Positions 27,297 to 36,019 of a stretch of DNA of 56,530 nt are shown here, piece by piece. The translations under genes and the position numbers were made by a program. Location of the stretch: positions 1 through 56,530 of the forward strand of contig CAIXCY010000233.1 of NCBI GenBank assembly GCA_903918045.1. Direction: 5' to 3'. A model generated the notes under the pieces. The model ran no database searches. It saw nothing but the letters and a program-made list of their open reading frames with translations, and was not told where the DNA came from. The stretch comes from an uncultured Bacteroidia bacterium. GTDB taxonomy: Bacteria; Bacteroidota; Bacteroidia; Bacteroidales; Prolixibacteraceae. How positions within the stretch are numbered: position 1 is the stretch's first letter; the number at the start of each line of letters is the position of its first letter.

Positions 27297-27971
27297 TTAC
27301 AGAAATTTCTTGTAATCAGATGCTAACAGATGGATTGGCATTTCATCCTCTTCGATTACAGGGAATCGTCCAATTGTCTCATGAAAGCGGTTATCCGAAG
27401 AATCATCGTTCACGCTGCTCACCTCTCCGACAAGTACCGTTCCTTTTCCAGGCTCGCCATAAAAACGGTGGTAGATCCCCTGTTCTAGGCAAATACTTTC
27501 GCCCGGAGTCAGAACAACAGAGTCGCCGGGTTGAAGGTTTCGGACAACCCCATCTGTTTTTACAGAGAACGGGAGATCTGAAAGTTCCTCATCTTTATCC
27601 GATTTGTATAATTCAATAACCAGATTACCACCGCCACGGTTGATAATATCTTCCATCTTGGCCCAGTGAAAATGCATGGGTGTTTCCTGGTTTTCCTCAA
27701 CGATCATGATTTTCTCGGCATAGGGCTTCCTGTCAACGTGCAAATTGCCGTTGCGGATTGTAAACAGGAAAAGTCCCCTTTTATAGAAATCCCCCGAACC
27801 AAAATCGGTGATATCCCATCCAAGCATATTTTCAATAACTTCATGGGCGTCTGTCTTATTTGCCTTCCAATCACCTACACTCCAGTAAGCCCATGGGGGT
27901 AAGATAAATTGTTTTTCGGCCATAAATGCCTTTGCATCCAGGAGAATCTGGTTTATTTCGCTGCGTTTCAT
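27297..27971 (-). CDS. D-lyxose/D-mannose isomerase (cupin, YdaE type)
   Basis: A 224-residue cupin isomerase of the D-lyxose isomerase family, which converts D-lyxose to D-xylulose and D-mannose to D-fructose. Metal ligands are visible as PMHFHWAK (His100, His102), the following IELYKSD (Glu120) and QGIYHRF (His168). RGGGNLVIELY and LQPGDSVVLTPGESICLEQ are family signatures. In a cluster with four GH38 and several GH92 mannosidase genes, mannose to fructose is the obvious role, feeding the kinase 3 bp downstream. It follows lspA after 44 bp. Confidence 0.9.
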   Translation of the reverse strand: MKRSEINQILLDAKAFMAEKQFILPPWAYWSVGDWKANKTDAHEVIENMLGWDITDFGSGDFYKRGLFLFTIRNGNLHVDRKPYAEKIMIVEENQETPMHFHWAKMEDIINRGGGNLVIELYKSDKDEELSDLPFSVKTDGVVRNLQPGDSVVLTPGESICLEQGIYHRFYGEPGKGTVLVGEVSSVNDDSSDNRFHETIGRFPVIEEDEMPIHLLASDYKKFL

Positions 27972-28015
27972 TTGGTTGTTATTTTAATTTTTTAAAACTG
28001 TTATTCAGTTGTCAA

Positions 28016-28513
28016 CTATTCAATCTTTCGTCGATTACTATATTGACTAAAAAGAATCATAAAGAATCCTGTTGTCACAGAAATATCGGCCATATTTACT
28101 ACACCTGTATGGAATACGACAAAATCAAAGTACAGAAAGTCTGTGACCGAACCGTATACAATTCGATCTATAATATTTCCAATTCCACCGCCAATAGCGA
28201 AACTTATCCCAATAATCAGAAGATTAGACAAAGTATTCTTTTTCATTAAATAATAAAGAGCATATCCAATTGCAATTAAAGGTAATAAGATCATTAACAA
28301 TACATACAGAGGTCTTGGAATTGAATTTCCCAGACCTAAAAATGCGCCTGTATTTTCAACCTTTGTAAGAATCACATACGTACTAATTACATTAATCTGA
28401 GTATGATATTCCATCTTTTTTCTAACTATATCCTTTGTAATCTGGTCGCAACTGATTGTAGAAACCAACAAAATTAAAATGTAAAATATCCTTAATACCC
28501 GTTTTGCTTTCAT
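28016..28513 (-). CDS. lspA: Lipoprotein signal peptidase (signal peptidase II)
   Basis: Inner-membrane aspartyl protease that cleaves diacylglyceryl prolipoproteins before the lipobox cysteine. A 165-residue protein with four predicted membrane segments. All key motifs are present: CDQITK (22-27), ENTGAF (53-58), GGGIGNIIDR (108-117) with Asp116, TDFL with Asp125, and VNMADIS with Asp143; Asp125 and Asp143 match the catalytic dyad. Its position is odd, between an epimerase-like gene and the lyxose isomerase gene of a sugar cluster, with 82 and 44 bp gaps. It could be a second, cluster-dedicated copy, perhaps for the lipoprotein GH92 encoded at 33736, or the housekeeping gene displaced; the window cannot tell. 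Confidence 0.92.
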   Translation of the reverse strand: MKAKRVLRIFYILILLVSTISCDQITKDIVRKKMEYHTQINVISTYVILTKVENTGAFLGLGNSIPRPLYVLLMILLPLIAIGYALYYLMKKNTLSNLLIIGISFAIGGGIGNIIDRIVYGSVTDFLYFDFVVFHTGVVNMADISVTTGFFMILFSQYSNRRKIE

Positions 28514-28595
28514 TCCAATTTTTTATGAAGTATTGTTCTCTATAGCTATGGTTAATACCTCTCTACCATCTGAAGGATAAATTCAGCTATTAATA

Positions 28596-29657
28596 TTACA
28601 AATTATTTATTTTCCGGATCATCGCATTGATCTCATCAATTCCACTGAGAAGTTCAATGGTCAGATCAATATTTCGGATTTCACCAGGTTCGAGGTACTC
28701 CTTCACATCTGCATTTCGGGGATCGATGCGGCCACCGACGAAACAATTGCAAGGTTCCATACCCATCACATAATCTCCCTCTCCCATTTGCTTCCACTGC
28801 GCAAAATTGAAGAGTTCGTTTTTACTGTAATGAAGGACTACTCCGATTTCAAGTCGTTTATTGATCAGAGCCACACAGGTATTGCCTTCCTGATCTGCTT
28901 TTAGATCGTGATAGAAGACCTGTTCTGCATAATCGGCAGTTGGAGACTGACACTCGCCAGATATTGCCTCGCCGTTTATTGCCTCCTGATCTCTTGGTAT
29001 AAGTTTTGCCGTTGGGGTGACCAGAATTGAATCGCCATCAAGCAGCGGATAACCCATATTAAAATGAAACAGCAAATTCAGCTCTTCACGTTTAAAACCC
29101 AGATTCTCAATTGAATTTTGAAGGGTGATCTTGTTTTCGCCATATCTGGAAATGATTTTTCTGCTCAGAACCAGGTTTTCGCCAAAAAGCCGCGCCTCGC
29201 GCATTTGTCCGCTTATGGTCATTACAGGAACATCATCAATCCATTGGGTTGAAGCATTGACCTGTTCAGCAGGGGTATTTCCCATCCTGCCATGCAGCGG
29301 GAAATATTCGCCATTCTCTTCACATGGTGAGCCGACATTACGCAAGCCACAAGTGGTCAAAAAACCTGCCAGGTAGCTGCGCAGAAAACCGATCCCGTTT
29401 TCGTCATAATATTCAGGGGCTACAATACCTGTCTTGGTGATATAACTGCAGTTAATTCCCCTGAACGATAATCCTGCAATATCAAGGCATCGGTCAGCTA
29501 AGATTGTAAACTCTAAACCAGATCCGTTTATGACATCATACGCCCTTACCCCTTTGGCTTTCCCATCAACAAGGACATACTCCTTAATTCCAAATAGTTG
29601 ACTAACATCCCCGACATAACGGAGCATCTCCCTTTTATTCTCGTTTTTTGTTGCCAT
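28596..29657 (-). CDS. DUF4432 aldose-1-epimerase-like protein
   Basis: A 353-residue cytoplasmic beta-sandwich protein of the DUF4432 family, related to galactose mutarotase. Signatures are EFTILADRCLDIAGLSFRG, an N-GxxFLRSYLAGFLTTCGLRNVG stretch, PLHGRMGNTPA (His candidate) and GMEPCNCFVGGR near the C-terminus. These proteins sit in sugar-catabolic clusters and probably interconvert anomers or epimers of the released monosaccharide; no substrate is established from the sequence. It overlaps none of its neighbours but lies only 5 bp downstream of the canonical GH38 gene. Confidence 0.85.
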   Translation of the reverse strand: MATKNENKREMLRYVGDVSQLFGIKEYVLVDGKAKGVRAYDVINGSGLEFTILADRCLDIAGLSFRGINCSYITKTGIVAPEYYDENGIGFLRSYLAGFLTTCGLRNVGSPCEENGEYFPLHGRMGNTPAEQVNASTQWIDDVPVMTISGQMREARLFGENLVLSRKIISRYGENKITLQNSIENLGFKREELNLLFHFNMGYPLLDGDSILVTPTAKLIPRDQEAINGEAISGECQSPTADYAEQVFYHDLKADQEGNTCVALINKRLEIGVVLHYSKNELFNFAQWKQMGEGDYVMGMEPCNCFVGGRIDPRNADVKEYLEPGEIRNIDLTIELLSGIDEINAMIRKINNL

Positions 29658-29662
29658 AAATT

Positions 29663-32335
29663 CTATTGCTTAATACCAAGTGTAATTATTTCGTGAGGTT
29701 TTAATTTTACATTTACTTTTGTCCCTTGAATTTCAGGGGCTTGCGTATTTTCAAGTGGATACTCAATGATGCTTAATCGTCGGACCGATTTAGCGGCCAC
29801 CGGAAGTGTTACAGTTGCAGAGGTTTCTTTTCCCGTTATCTCGACAAGACGAACTATAAGTTCATCCCCTTCCTCCGACTGTTTTACACCACTCATGATT
29901 ATATTTGAAGGTAAAACAGAGAAAAATGAGGCCTCTTCAGGTCGGGTAGCGTGCTCTTTCACGAGTGCAAGTGAAGGGGGTTCAGCGGCATAAACCGGGA
30001 CATTAAAATCATCGCCTTCGGCCCAAACGTCGTTTTTCCAATCCGCAGCGTGAGGATAAAGTGCATAGCTGATGTTGAATTTACCAAGATTTGGGTAAAT
30101 ATCGGGGTCTCCCGCTGATCGCATGAGGGTGATTCTCAATTCTTCCTTTTCGAACGAATGGCCATATTTGGTTTTATTCAGAAGGGCAATTCCGGTTTTT
30201 CCATCATTTACATCCACCCATTTCTGAGCAGGAACTTCCTGTCCATCATTGGCCTCCGAAACAATACCATAATCATTGCGATGTTTAAGTGATTCTGCTA
30301 TTGGTTTTCCTGCAATTAATCCATCCGCAGGCCGCTCCACAATATCAAACGGAACCTGGCAATAAAAGCCCGATTTTTGAATTGCCAGCGGGAATACGGC
30401 GCGTAACATCGGAGAATTGGTTGAATCGGATCCTGTCTCAAGCCAGTGCACCTCCATATCGTAAGTAATGCGCGGATAGGCGCGGTAGATATAGGCACGT
30501 TCGATAAATCTCGATTTCCCCCAGGTCTTAACTGTTTCGATGCACGCTCTGACCGGTCCGTCTTCAACCACCTTCACGCTTTTAATATTTGTAACATCTT
30601 CTATCTTAACGTTTTTATTCAGAACCCATGACTTCATCCCACCCTTTTTGTCTTCCTGAAACATTCGCAGGGTATTGAGTTGCCCCCCCTTTTTCACACA
30701 CTCGGTCTTGGTCCGCTTATCATACAGACTTACAATTCCTCCGGTTTTCATGTCCACTTTTATCGTGAAAAAGTCGGTTTCAAAGGTTTGGTCTTTGAAT
30801 GAAATTGGTTCGTTGTACTCTCCGGGTTTGGTCACATCGATATAGAATGTTTTATAGCCACCTGCAGGGAGGTCATTTACAACAAATTGCACCTTTGAAG
30901 TAAATCCAGGAGGGGTAACCTTTGCCCAGACAATCTGAGCGGGGTAACTCTTCCCCGAACCATCCCGAACCAAAACAGTTGCCACTTTTCCCTGACCCTT
31001 GTCGATTGGTTTGATATTTTTGGATCCATAAAAATCGCCCCAGCTATTGACTTTGACTGTTACTGGTTCCGTATGGGAATAGACACTCGCCTCAACAATG
31101 GTTTTGCGTGATGTCGGATGAAGGTTATAGGCAACAATAGGTTGTCCCATTCCGGTTTTAAATTTCACCTCATCGGCCATCTTGCGGAAGGCATTATCAC
31201 GCAGATCGGTTGATTTGCGCAAAACGTCAGCATATCGGGCTACTGCTTCCTTGTTTGCCTCATTAATTGCAGAGCCTGGAAGAATATCATGGAATTGATT
31301 AAAAGCAACGGTTGTCCAAAGATCGCGAAGTTCTGCATCCGGGTATTTATCACCGTTTAGCCATCGCAGGGAATTAAAAAATTCACTGCTGTAGAGCATA
31401 TTCTCACAATTCCGGTTCCCCTCCTTGATGTCAGAAACATTGGAATAACACCCCTCAAAAATAAATTGCATTTCACCCCGATGAGTTGGTCTTCCATCCA
31501 TCTCCTTCGAGATTTTATCAAAAAAAGTTCCTGCAGAGGTAAATTTAACAGCCGGATAGCCGGGTGTTTTATCAAGTTGATGAACCATGTCGATATTAGC
31601 GCGAGTTGGACCACCACCATGATCTCCAACACCCGTAATTTGAAGCAACCGATGTTTATCCGGGGTGATTTTTTTGAATTCGTCTTTCAGATCAGGCTTA
31701 ATATCACCATTATAACCATCATTGGCATAACACAACACCTTCGTTGAATCACTGCCTACCCACCAGAATGAACCTTTAAACGGTTTGGTCCGATGAAAAT
31801 AAAAATAATCACAACCTGCCTGTTTTAAGATCTGGGGCATTTGTGAAATATGGCCGAAGTTATCAGGTAACCAACCCACATGGGCCATTTTGCCGAAACG
31901 ACTTTGGAAGTAACGCTGCGCCAGAAGAAAGGAGCGACCGATGGCCTCTCCCGAGGAGAGGTTTACGTCCCCTTCGGTCCACATTCCGCCACCTAATTCA
32001 AGTCTTCCGTCCTTCACATATTTTTTCACGAGCTCGAACAGTGGAGGGTCGACTTTTTCAACAAAATTATACACAGAAGCCTGACTTTGGATCATGGTAA
32101 AATCGGGAAACTCATCCATAAAGGCAACCGTTTGGCGGAGATTGTCGTTTGCCATCTTCATCGTTTCGGAATAGGTCCAAAGCCAGTTCATATCCATATG
32201 GGCATGGCCAACAACATGAATCGTGTCTTTTGAAGAAACCTCAATACCTTTCCCTTTCGCGAAAACAAACGCCGGCAACAAAATTAAGATCAGCGAAATA
32301 GCTACAACATTCTTCCACAATATTCTTATTGTCAT
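29663..32335 (-). CDS. Secreted GH38 alpha-mannosidase, canonical type
   Basis: An 890-residue exported enzyme (signal peptide about 1-26). It carries the textbook GH38 motifs: GHAHMDMNWLW (43-53; zinc ligands His44/46 and Asp48) and WLPDNFGHISQMPQIL (155-170; nucleophile Asp158). The helical domain and beta-sandwiches follow (FNQFHDILPGSAI is the conserved segment around residue 355). It is the closest of the four copies to characterised bacterial alpha-mannosidases. It is 27 bp from URO-D 3 upstream and 5 bp from the epimerase-like gene downstream. Confidence 0.95.
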   Translation of the reverse strand: MTIRILWKNVVAISLILILLPAFVFAKGKGIEVSSKDTIHVVGHAHMDMNWLWTYSETMKMANDNLRQTVAFMDEFPDFTMIQSQASVYNFVEKVDPPLFELVKKYVKDGRLELGGGMWTEGDVNLSSGEAIGRSFLLAQRYFQSRFGKMAHVGWLPDNFGHISQMPQILKQAGCDYFYFHRTKPFKGSFWWVGSDSTKVLCYANDGYNGDIKPDLKDEFKKITPDKHRLLQITGVGDHGGGPTRANIDMVHQLDKTPGYPAVKFTSAGTFFDKISKEMDGRPTHRGEMQFIFEGCYSNVSDIKEGNRNCENMLYSSEFFNSLRWLNGDKYPDAELRDLWTTVAFNQFHDILPGSAINEANKEAVARYADVLRKSTDLRDNAFRKMADEVKFKTGMGQPIVAYNLHPTSRKTIVEASVYSHTEPVTVKVNSWGDFYGSKNIKPIDKGQGKVATVLVRDGSGKSYPAQIVWAKVTPPGFTSKVQFVVNDLPAGGYKTFYIDVTKPGEYNEPISFKDQTFETDFFTIKVDMKTGGIVSLYDKRTKTECVKKGGQLNTLRMFQEDKKGGMKSWVLNKNVKIEDVTNIKSVKVVEDGPVRACIETVKTWGKSRFIERAYIYRAYPRITYDMEVHWLETGSDSTNSPMLRAVFPLAIQKSGFYCQVPFDIVERPADGLIAGKPIAESLKHRNDYGIVSEANDGQEVPAQKWVDVNDGKTGIALLNKTKYGHSFEKEELRITLMRSAGDPDIYPNLGKFNISYALYPHAADWKNDVWAEGDDFNVPVYAAEPPSLALVKEHATRPEEASFFSVLPSNIIMSGVKQSEEGDELIVRLVEITGKETSATVTLPVAAKSVRRLSIIEYPLENTQAPEIQGTKVNVKLKPHEIITLGIKQ

Positions 32336-32362
32336 TAGTTTAGTTTTAGATCATGATACCAA

Positions 32363-33604
32363 TTAAGCATTGAATTCATTAACAGCCTCGAACATCGCTA
32401 CAATATTTTCAGGCGGTACATCAGGCATTATATTATGAACCGTATTAAATACATAACCTCCCCCGACTGATAAAATTTCAAGATTATGTTTGACATGATC
32501 CTTAACCTGTTGAGATGTTGCATTATTTAAGATACTCTTGGTATCACAACCTCCGCCCCAGAAAACGATATCCTTGCCAAATTCATTCTTCAAACGCTCA
32601 GGTTCCATATTTACAGCGTTAATCTGGACCGGATTAAGAATCTCAAAACCGGCTTCAATTAGTTCAGGAATCAGTTCATAAACTCCGCCACAACAATGCA
32701 ACATAGTATGAGCTGTTGAATTTTTTTTCACATAATCGCAAAGTTGTTGATGTCGTGGTTTAAAGAATTCCTGATACATTTCCACCGACATAAACGGGCC
32801 GTTAGTCATTCCAAGATCGTCGCCAAATTTAATAATATCCACTACATCGCCAACGGCTTCAATCGTTTTTTGAAGACCATTCATATGACTTTCCATCAAA
32901 GCATCGAGAAAAGAGTGAACATTTGACGGGTCAGCAAGCAAATCCATGAGGAAATTATCCATTCTGCGGATAAATGTGCCCCATTCGAACAAGTTACAGC
33001 CAATTCCCAGAAGTAAGGCTTTGTCGGTTTTGGTTTTAAGATCGATTGTCTTTTCCCTTAACAACTTATAAAAATCCTTATCATCTGACCAGTCCCAGGG
33101 AGTAAAGCCAACACCACCCCAGATCACCCGCTTCATATCTTTGGCCAGATCGTTGTAATTATCAGGATAGCCATTCAGGTAAGGGAAAATAGTCTGATCA
33201 AAAAATGTTGCACCAACGGGCATCCGGCCTATGACCTCACCACTTGAACCGTAAATTATATTCGAATCATCCGCAAGCCGCTCTGTCTTGAGCCAGTTAG
33301 GATAAAAGGCTTTGTGGCCAGCTATGATCTCGATCTCCTTCCAGTAATTTTCACCTGTATTGAAATGTCGGCCAATATCAATCACGTCCACTTTAAAATG
33401 ATCGAGCAGCTCCATTTCAGGTTGGGCAACCTCCTGGATCACATCGTAAGCATGAGTTTTCAGATGCGTTTTGCCCAGATATTTAATCAGGTTTTGATAA
33501 GCAACTACCGAAATGCCAGAGCTAGGTGTTGCCCCCAGGTCGATTGGCACCCGATCCGGTTGCTGGTGATTAATGGCTGCAAGAATGCGTTCGCGTGAGT
33601 TCAT
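32363..33604 (-). CDS. Uroporphyrinogen-decarboxylase superfamily protein 3
   Basis: A 413-residue cytoplasmic URO-D superfamily protein. The N-terminus (SRERILAAINHQQPDRVPID) is typical of the non-heme branch. It keeps FGDDLGMTNGP (260-270), a metal-type motif MLHCCGG (His303, Cys304, Cys305), FWGGGCDT (around 355) and the terminal TVHNIMPDVPPENI segment. So it has more potential metal ligands than copies 1 and 2. It lies between the GH92 and canonical GH38 genes, 27 bp from the latter. Its leader contains two short tandem arrays. The reaction is unknown; methyl transfer is a hypothesis from the superfamily. Confidence 0.8.
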   Translation of the reverse strand: MNSRERILAAINHQQPDRVPIDLGATPSSGISVVAYQNLIKYLGKTHLKTHAYDVIQEVAQPEMELLDHFKVDVIDIGRHFNTGENYWKEIEIIAGHKAFYPNWLKTERLADDSNIIYGSSGEVIGRMPVGATFFDQTIFPYLNGYPDNYNDLAKDMKRVIWGGVGFTPWDWSDDKDFYKLLREKTIDLKTKTDKALLLGIGCNLFEWGTFIRRMDNFLMDLLADPSNVHSFLDALMESHMNGLQKTIEAVGDVVDIIKFGDDLGMTNGPFMSVEMYQEFFKPRHQQLCDYVKKNSTAHTMLHCCGGVYELIPELIEAGFEILNPVQINAVNMEPERLKNEFGKDIVFWGGGCDTKSILNNATSQQVKDHVKHNLEILSVGGGYVFNTVHNIMPDVPPENIVAMFEAVNEFNA

Positions 33605-33657
33605 TTTGTTCGTTGTTAGTATTTTAATTAAAAAAGGCTATTGGGACGTAAACTAAT

Positions 33658-33734
33658 GGCCTATAGGCTTTTAGGCTGTAGGCTATAGGCTATAGGCTAA
33701 AAGTCAATTGTCTAATTGACTAATTGACTAATTG
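33658..33734. repeat. Two adjoining short tandem arrays in the URO-D 3 leader
   Basis: A heptamer array of GGCTATA-type units (33658-33699: variants GGCCTATA, GGCTTTTA and GGCTGTA, then GGCTATA twice and a partial unit) is followed by three CTAATTG-type octamers (33711-33734). They occupy the 131-bp gap between the GH92 stop and the URO-D 3 start and have no coding potential. Confidence 0.85.
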
Positions 33735-33735
33735 T

Positions 33736-35961
33736 TTACTTCCTCCCCCATTCCTTATTCGGTTTATCACTCATCATCAGGTGAAGTTTTCCACCATTCA
33801 TAATATCTTTATGGCTAATAAACGGCGTATCCAAAACTTTACCATTGAGTGTTGCGGACTTAATGTATTTGAACTTTTTGGAACAGTTTTCTGCTATCAC
33901 CTGAAATGTTTTACCATCCGGCAACTGTATTTTTATACTGTTGAAAAACGGGGTGCCAATTGCGTATATCCCGCTTCCTGGAGTAACAGGGAAGAAGCCC
34001 ATTGCTGAAAAGACATACCAGGCGCAGAGTCCACCACCATCCTCATCCCCGGGGATACCTATTGGCCGATCATCAAACCACATATCCATGATTTCACGGA
34101 TACGTCGCTGTGTTTTCCAGGGCTGACCTGCATAATTATACAGATACGGGATATGAAAAGATGGTTCATTACCGGTCACAAACTGGCCGTTAAGACCAGT
34201 AGAATCAGGGAACTTACCCATAAACTGCCATTTGGATATATGTGTGGGTTCATTAAACAGTGCATCCAGCCTCACGACGAATGCCTCATTTCCACCTAAA
34301 AGGTTTATCAGATCTGGAATGTCCTGAGTTACGCTGTAATTCCAGGTCCATGCATTATTTTCGGCATAATAGGCACGACTGCCGACACCACCTGATAACT
34401 GAGGATCAAACGGCTCAATCCATTTTCCATTTGCCATTTTGGGAGCCATAAAACCGGTTGCCGGATTAAAGACATTGCGATAGTTTTTCGACCGTTTTTC
34501 GAAATAAGCATAATCATCATTTTTGCCCAGAGCTTTGGCAAGCTGCGCGAGGCACCAATCGTCATAGCTATGTTCCAGAGTGAGGGTGACTGCCTGCCGT
34601 TTTTCAAAACCATCCACACGGGAGACTGTTTCAATACTATCCTCAGGTAAAGCCGGATACCATCCGTTTTTGGTATAGAAGGTGTCCAGTGAACACATCG
34701 GGCCGTTACGCCAGGGGAGCATGGTGGCCTTCGTCGCATTTTTCTTTAACCCTTCATAGGCTTTAGCCACATCAAAATTTGTTGCCCCCTTTTGATAGGA
34801 ATCCCAGACCAATGCCGCTGAGTGAAAGCCTACCATTGCGGGAAAATCACCATAAAACTGCGGAAAACCGGGCATCCAGCCACTTTGCTCATACATCCGC
34901 ACATAGGAATTGACCATATCAGACTGCTGGGCCGGATTAAGAATCAACATCAAAGGGTGCAGACCGCGATAGGTATCCCAAAGCCAGTCATCCACAAAGA
35001 AAGGGTGTCCTCCGTCGTCATGTACCTTACCGTCATATCCGCTGAAATACCGTCCATCCTCCGAAATATTGACCATCCGTTCGTTGCAGCGATACAGTGA
35101 AGTGTAAAAAATCCTTTTCTCCCGTTCGGTTCCCCCCTCAACCTGGATTTTGCCAAGTTCGGCAGCCCAAATCTTATGACTCTGGCCCTTAATTACCTCA
35201 AATATCTTATCCTGAGTTTCCTGATGCAGATTCACTTCAGCCTGGTTTTCATCGATCAACGAGATACCTACACGAACTTCTAAAGGTTGAGTAAGAGCCG
35301 AATATCCAACATAAATCCCAATTCCATTACCGGAAATCTCATTTTTATCCTGAATATTTCCCGATTGGAATGACCCCGACTTTTCGAACGGCCGACTAAA
35401 TTCAGCATAAAAATATTGCTTCGTTTTTTCAAATTCTTCCCAACCCTGAACGATATTCTTTCCGGTAACCTTAAAATTAGCTTTTCCTTCAGATCTGAAA
35501 ATAAGATTATCGGCATCTTTGGTTTTGAAGTTGAACCGATAAATGACTGCGCGTTCAGTGGTGGTCCAATCGGCTTCAATATTTGACTCCTCCAGCCATA
35601 CTTTGTGATAATATGGATGAACCTCCTCCTGATCGTGGTCATAAAGGGCACCATTTTCATCCCGGTTTAGGTTTAATTTTCCTGTTGTTGGCATCATCTC
35701 TGTAACATGTCCCATGCGGTATGCTGGCATATTTAACGCAAATCCATAGATTTTATCACTCAGGTACCGATCGCCTAAACCGGATTTTGTAACCGGAAAC
35801 ACACGAACCATTGAATGAGGTCGATGAACAGTGGGGTTCTTCGTTGTCAATAACGTTGCAACGCTACCGATATTGGGGTCAACATATACCGTAACATCTT
35901 TTTGGGTGCAGGCACAAAGAAAAAGGACAAAGAGCAGTAAGATATTTTGTAATCGTTTCAT
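33736..35961 (-). CDS. GH92 alpha-1,2-mannosidase, lipoprotein
   Basis: A calcium-dependent exo-alpha-mannosidase family member, 741 residues. The N-terminus has a lipoprotein signal with lipobox LCAC (Cys18), so it is probably surface or periplasm anchored, unlike the soluble GH38 enzymes. GH92 motifs are TVYVDPNIGS (24-33), MGHVTEMMPT, GNEPSFH (the Glu fits the catalytic acid) and GIPGDEDGGGLCAWYVFSAMG, a variant of the usual PGNDDxGxxSAWYVFSAMG that keeps two acidic residues. It is the only intact GH92 of the window. Upstream (58 bp) is a GH38 gene. Confidence 0.93.
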   Translation of the reverse strand: MKRLQNILLLFVLFLCACTQKDVTVYVDPNIGSVATLLTTKNPTVHRPHSMVRVFPVTKSGLGDRYLSDKIYGFALNMPAYRMGHVTEMMPTTGKLNLNRDENGALYDHDQEEVHPYYHKVWLEESNIEADWTTTERAVIYRFNFKTKDADNLIFRSEGKANFKVTGKNIVQGWEEFEKTKQYFYAEFSRPFEKSGSFQSGNIQDKNEISGNGIGIYVGYSALTQPLEVRVGISLIDENQAEVNLHQETQDKIFEVIKGQSHKIWAAELGKIQVEGGTEREKRIFYTSLYRCNERMVNISEDGRYFSGYDGKVHDDGGHPFFVDDWLWDTYRGLHPLMLILNPAQQSDMVNSYVRMYEQSGWMPGFPQFYGDFPAMVGFHSAALVWDSYQKGATNFDVAKAYEGLKKNATKATMLPWRNGPMCSLDTFYTKNGWYPALPEDSIETVSRVDGFEKRQAVTLTLEHSYDDWCLAQLAKALGKNDDYAYFEKRSKNYRNVFNPATGFMAPKMANGKWIEPFDPQLSGGVGSRAYYAENNAWTWNYSVTQDIPDLINLLGGNEAFVVRLDALFNEPTHISKWQFMGKFPDSTGLNGQFVTGNEPSFHIPYLYNYAGQPWKTQRRIREIMDMWFDDRPIGIPGDEDGGGLCAWYVFSAMGFFPVTPGSGIYAIGTPFFNSIKIQLPDGKTFQVIAENCSKKFKYIKSATLNGKVLDTPFISHKDIMNGGKLHLMMSDKPNKEWGRK

Positions 35962-36019
35962 TTATTTTTCGTTACAGTAAATATTGGTTTTATTATAAGA
36001 CTAAAAATTGATGCCGGTT

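Noticed and set aside
11294-33604. Heme biosynthesis genes (hemE) suggested by three URO-D-type proteins
   Set aside because: The proteins are divergent from HemE, differ from one another, lack heme-pathway neighbours and are interleaved with glycosidases.
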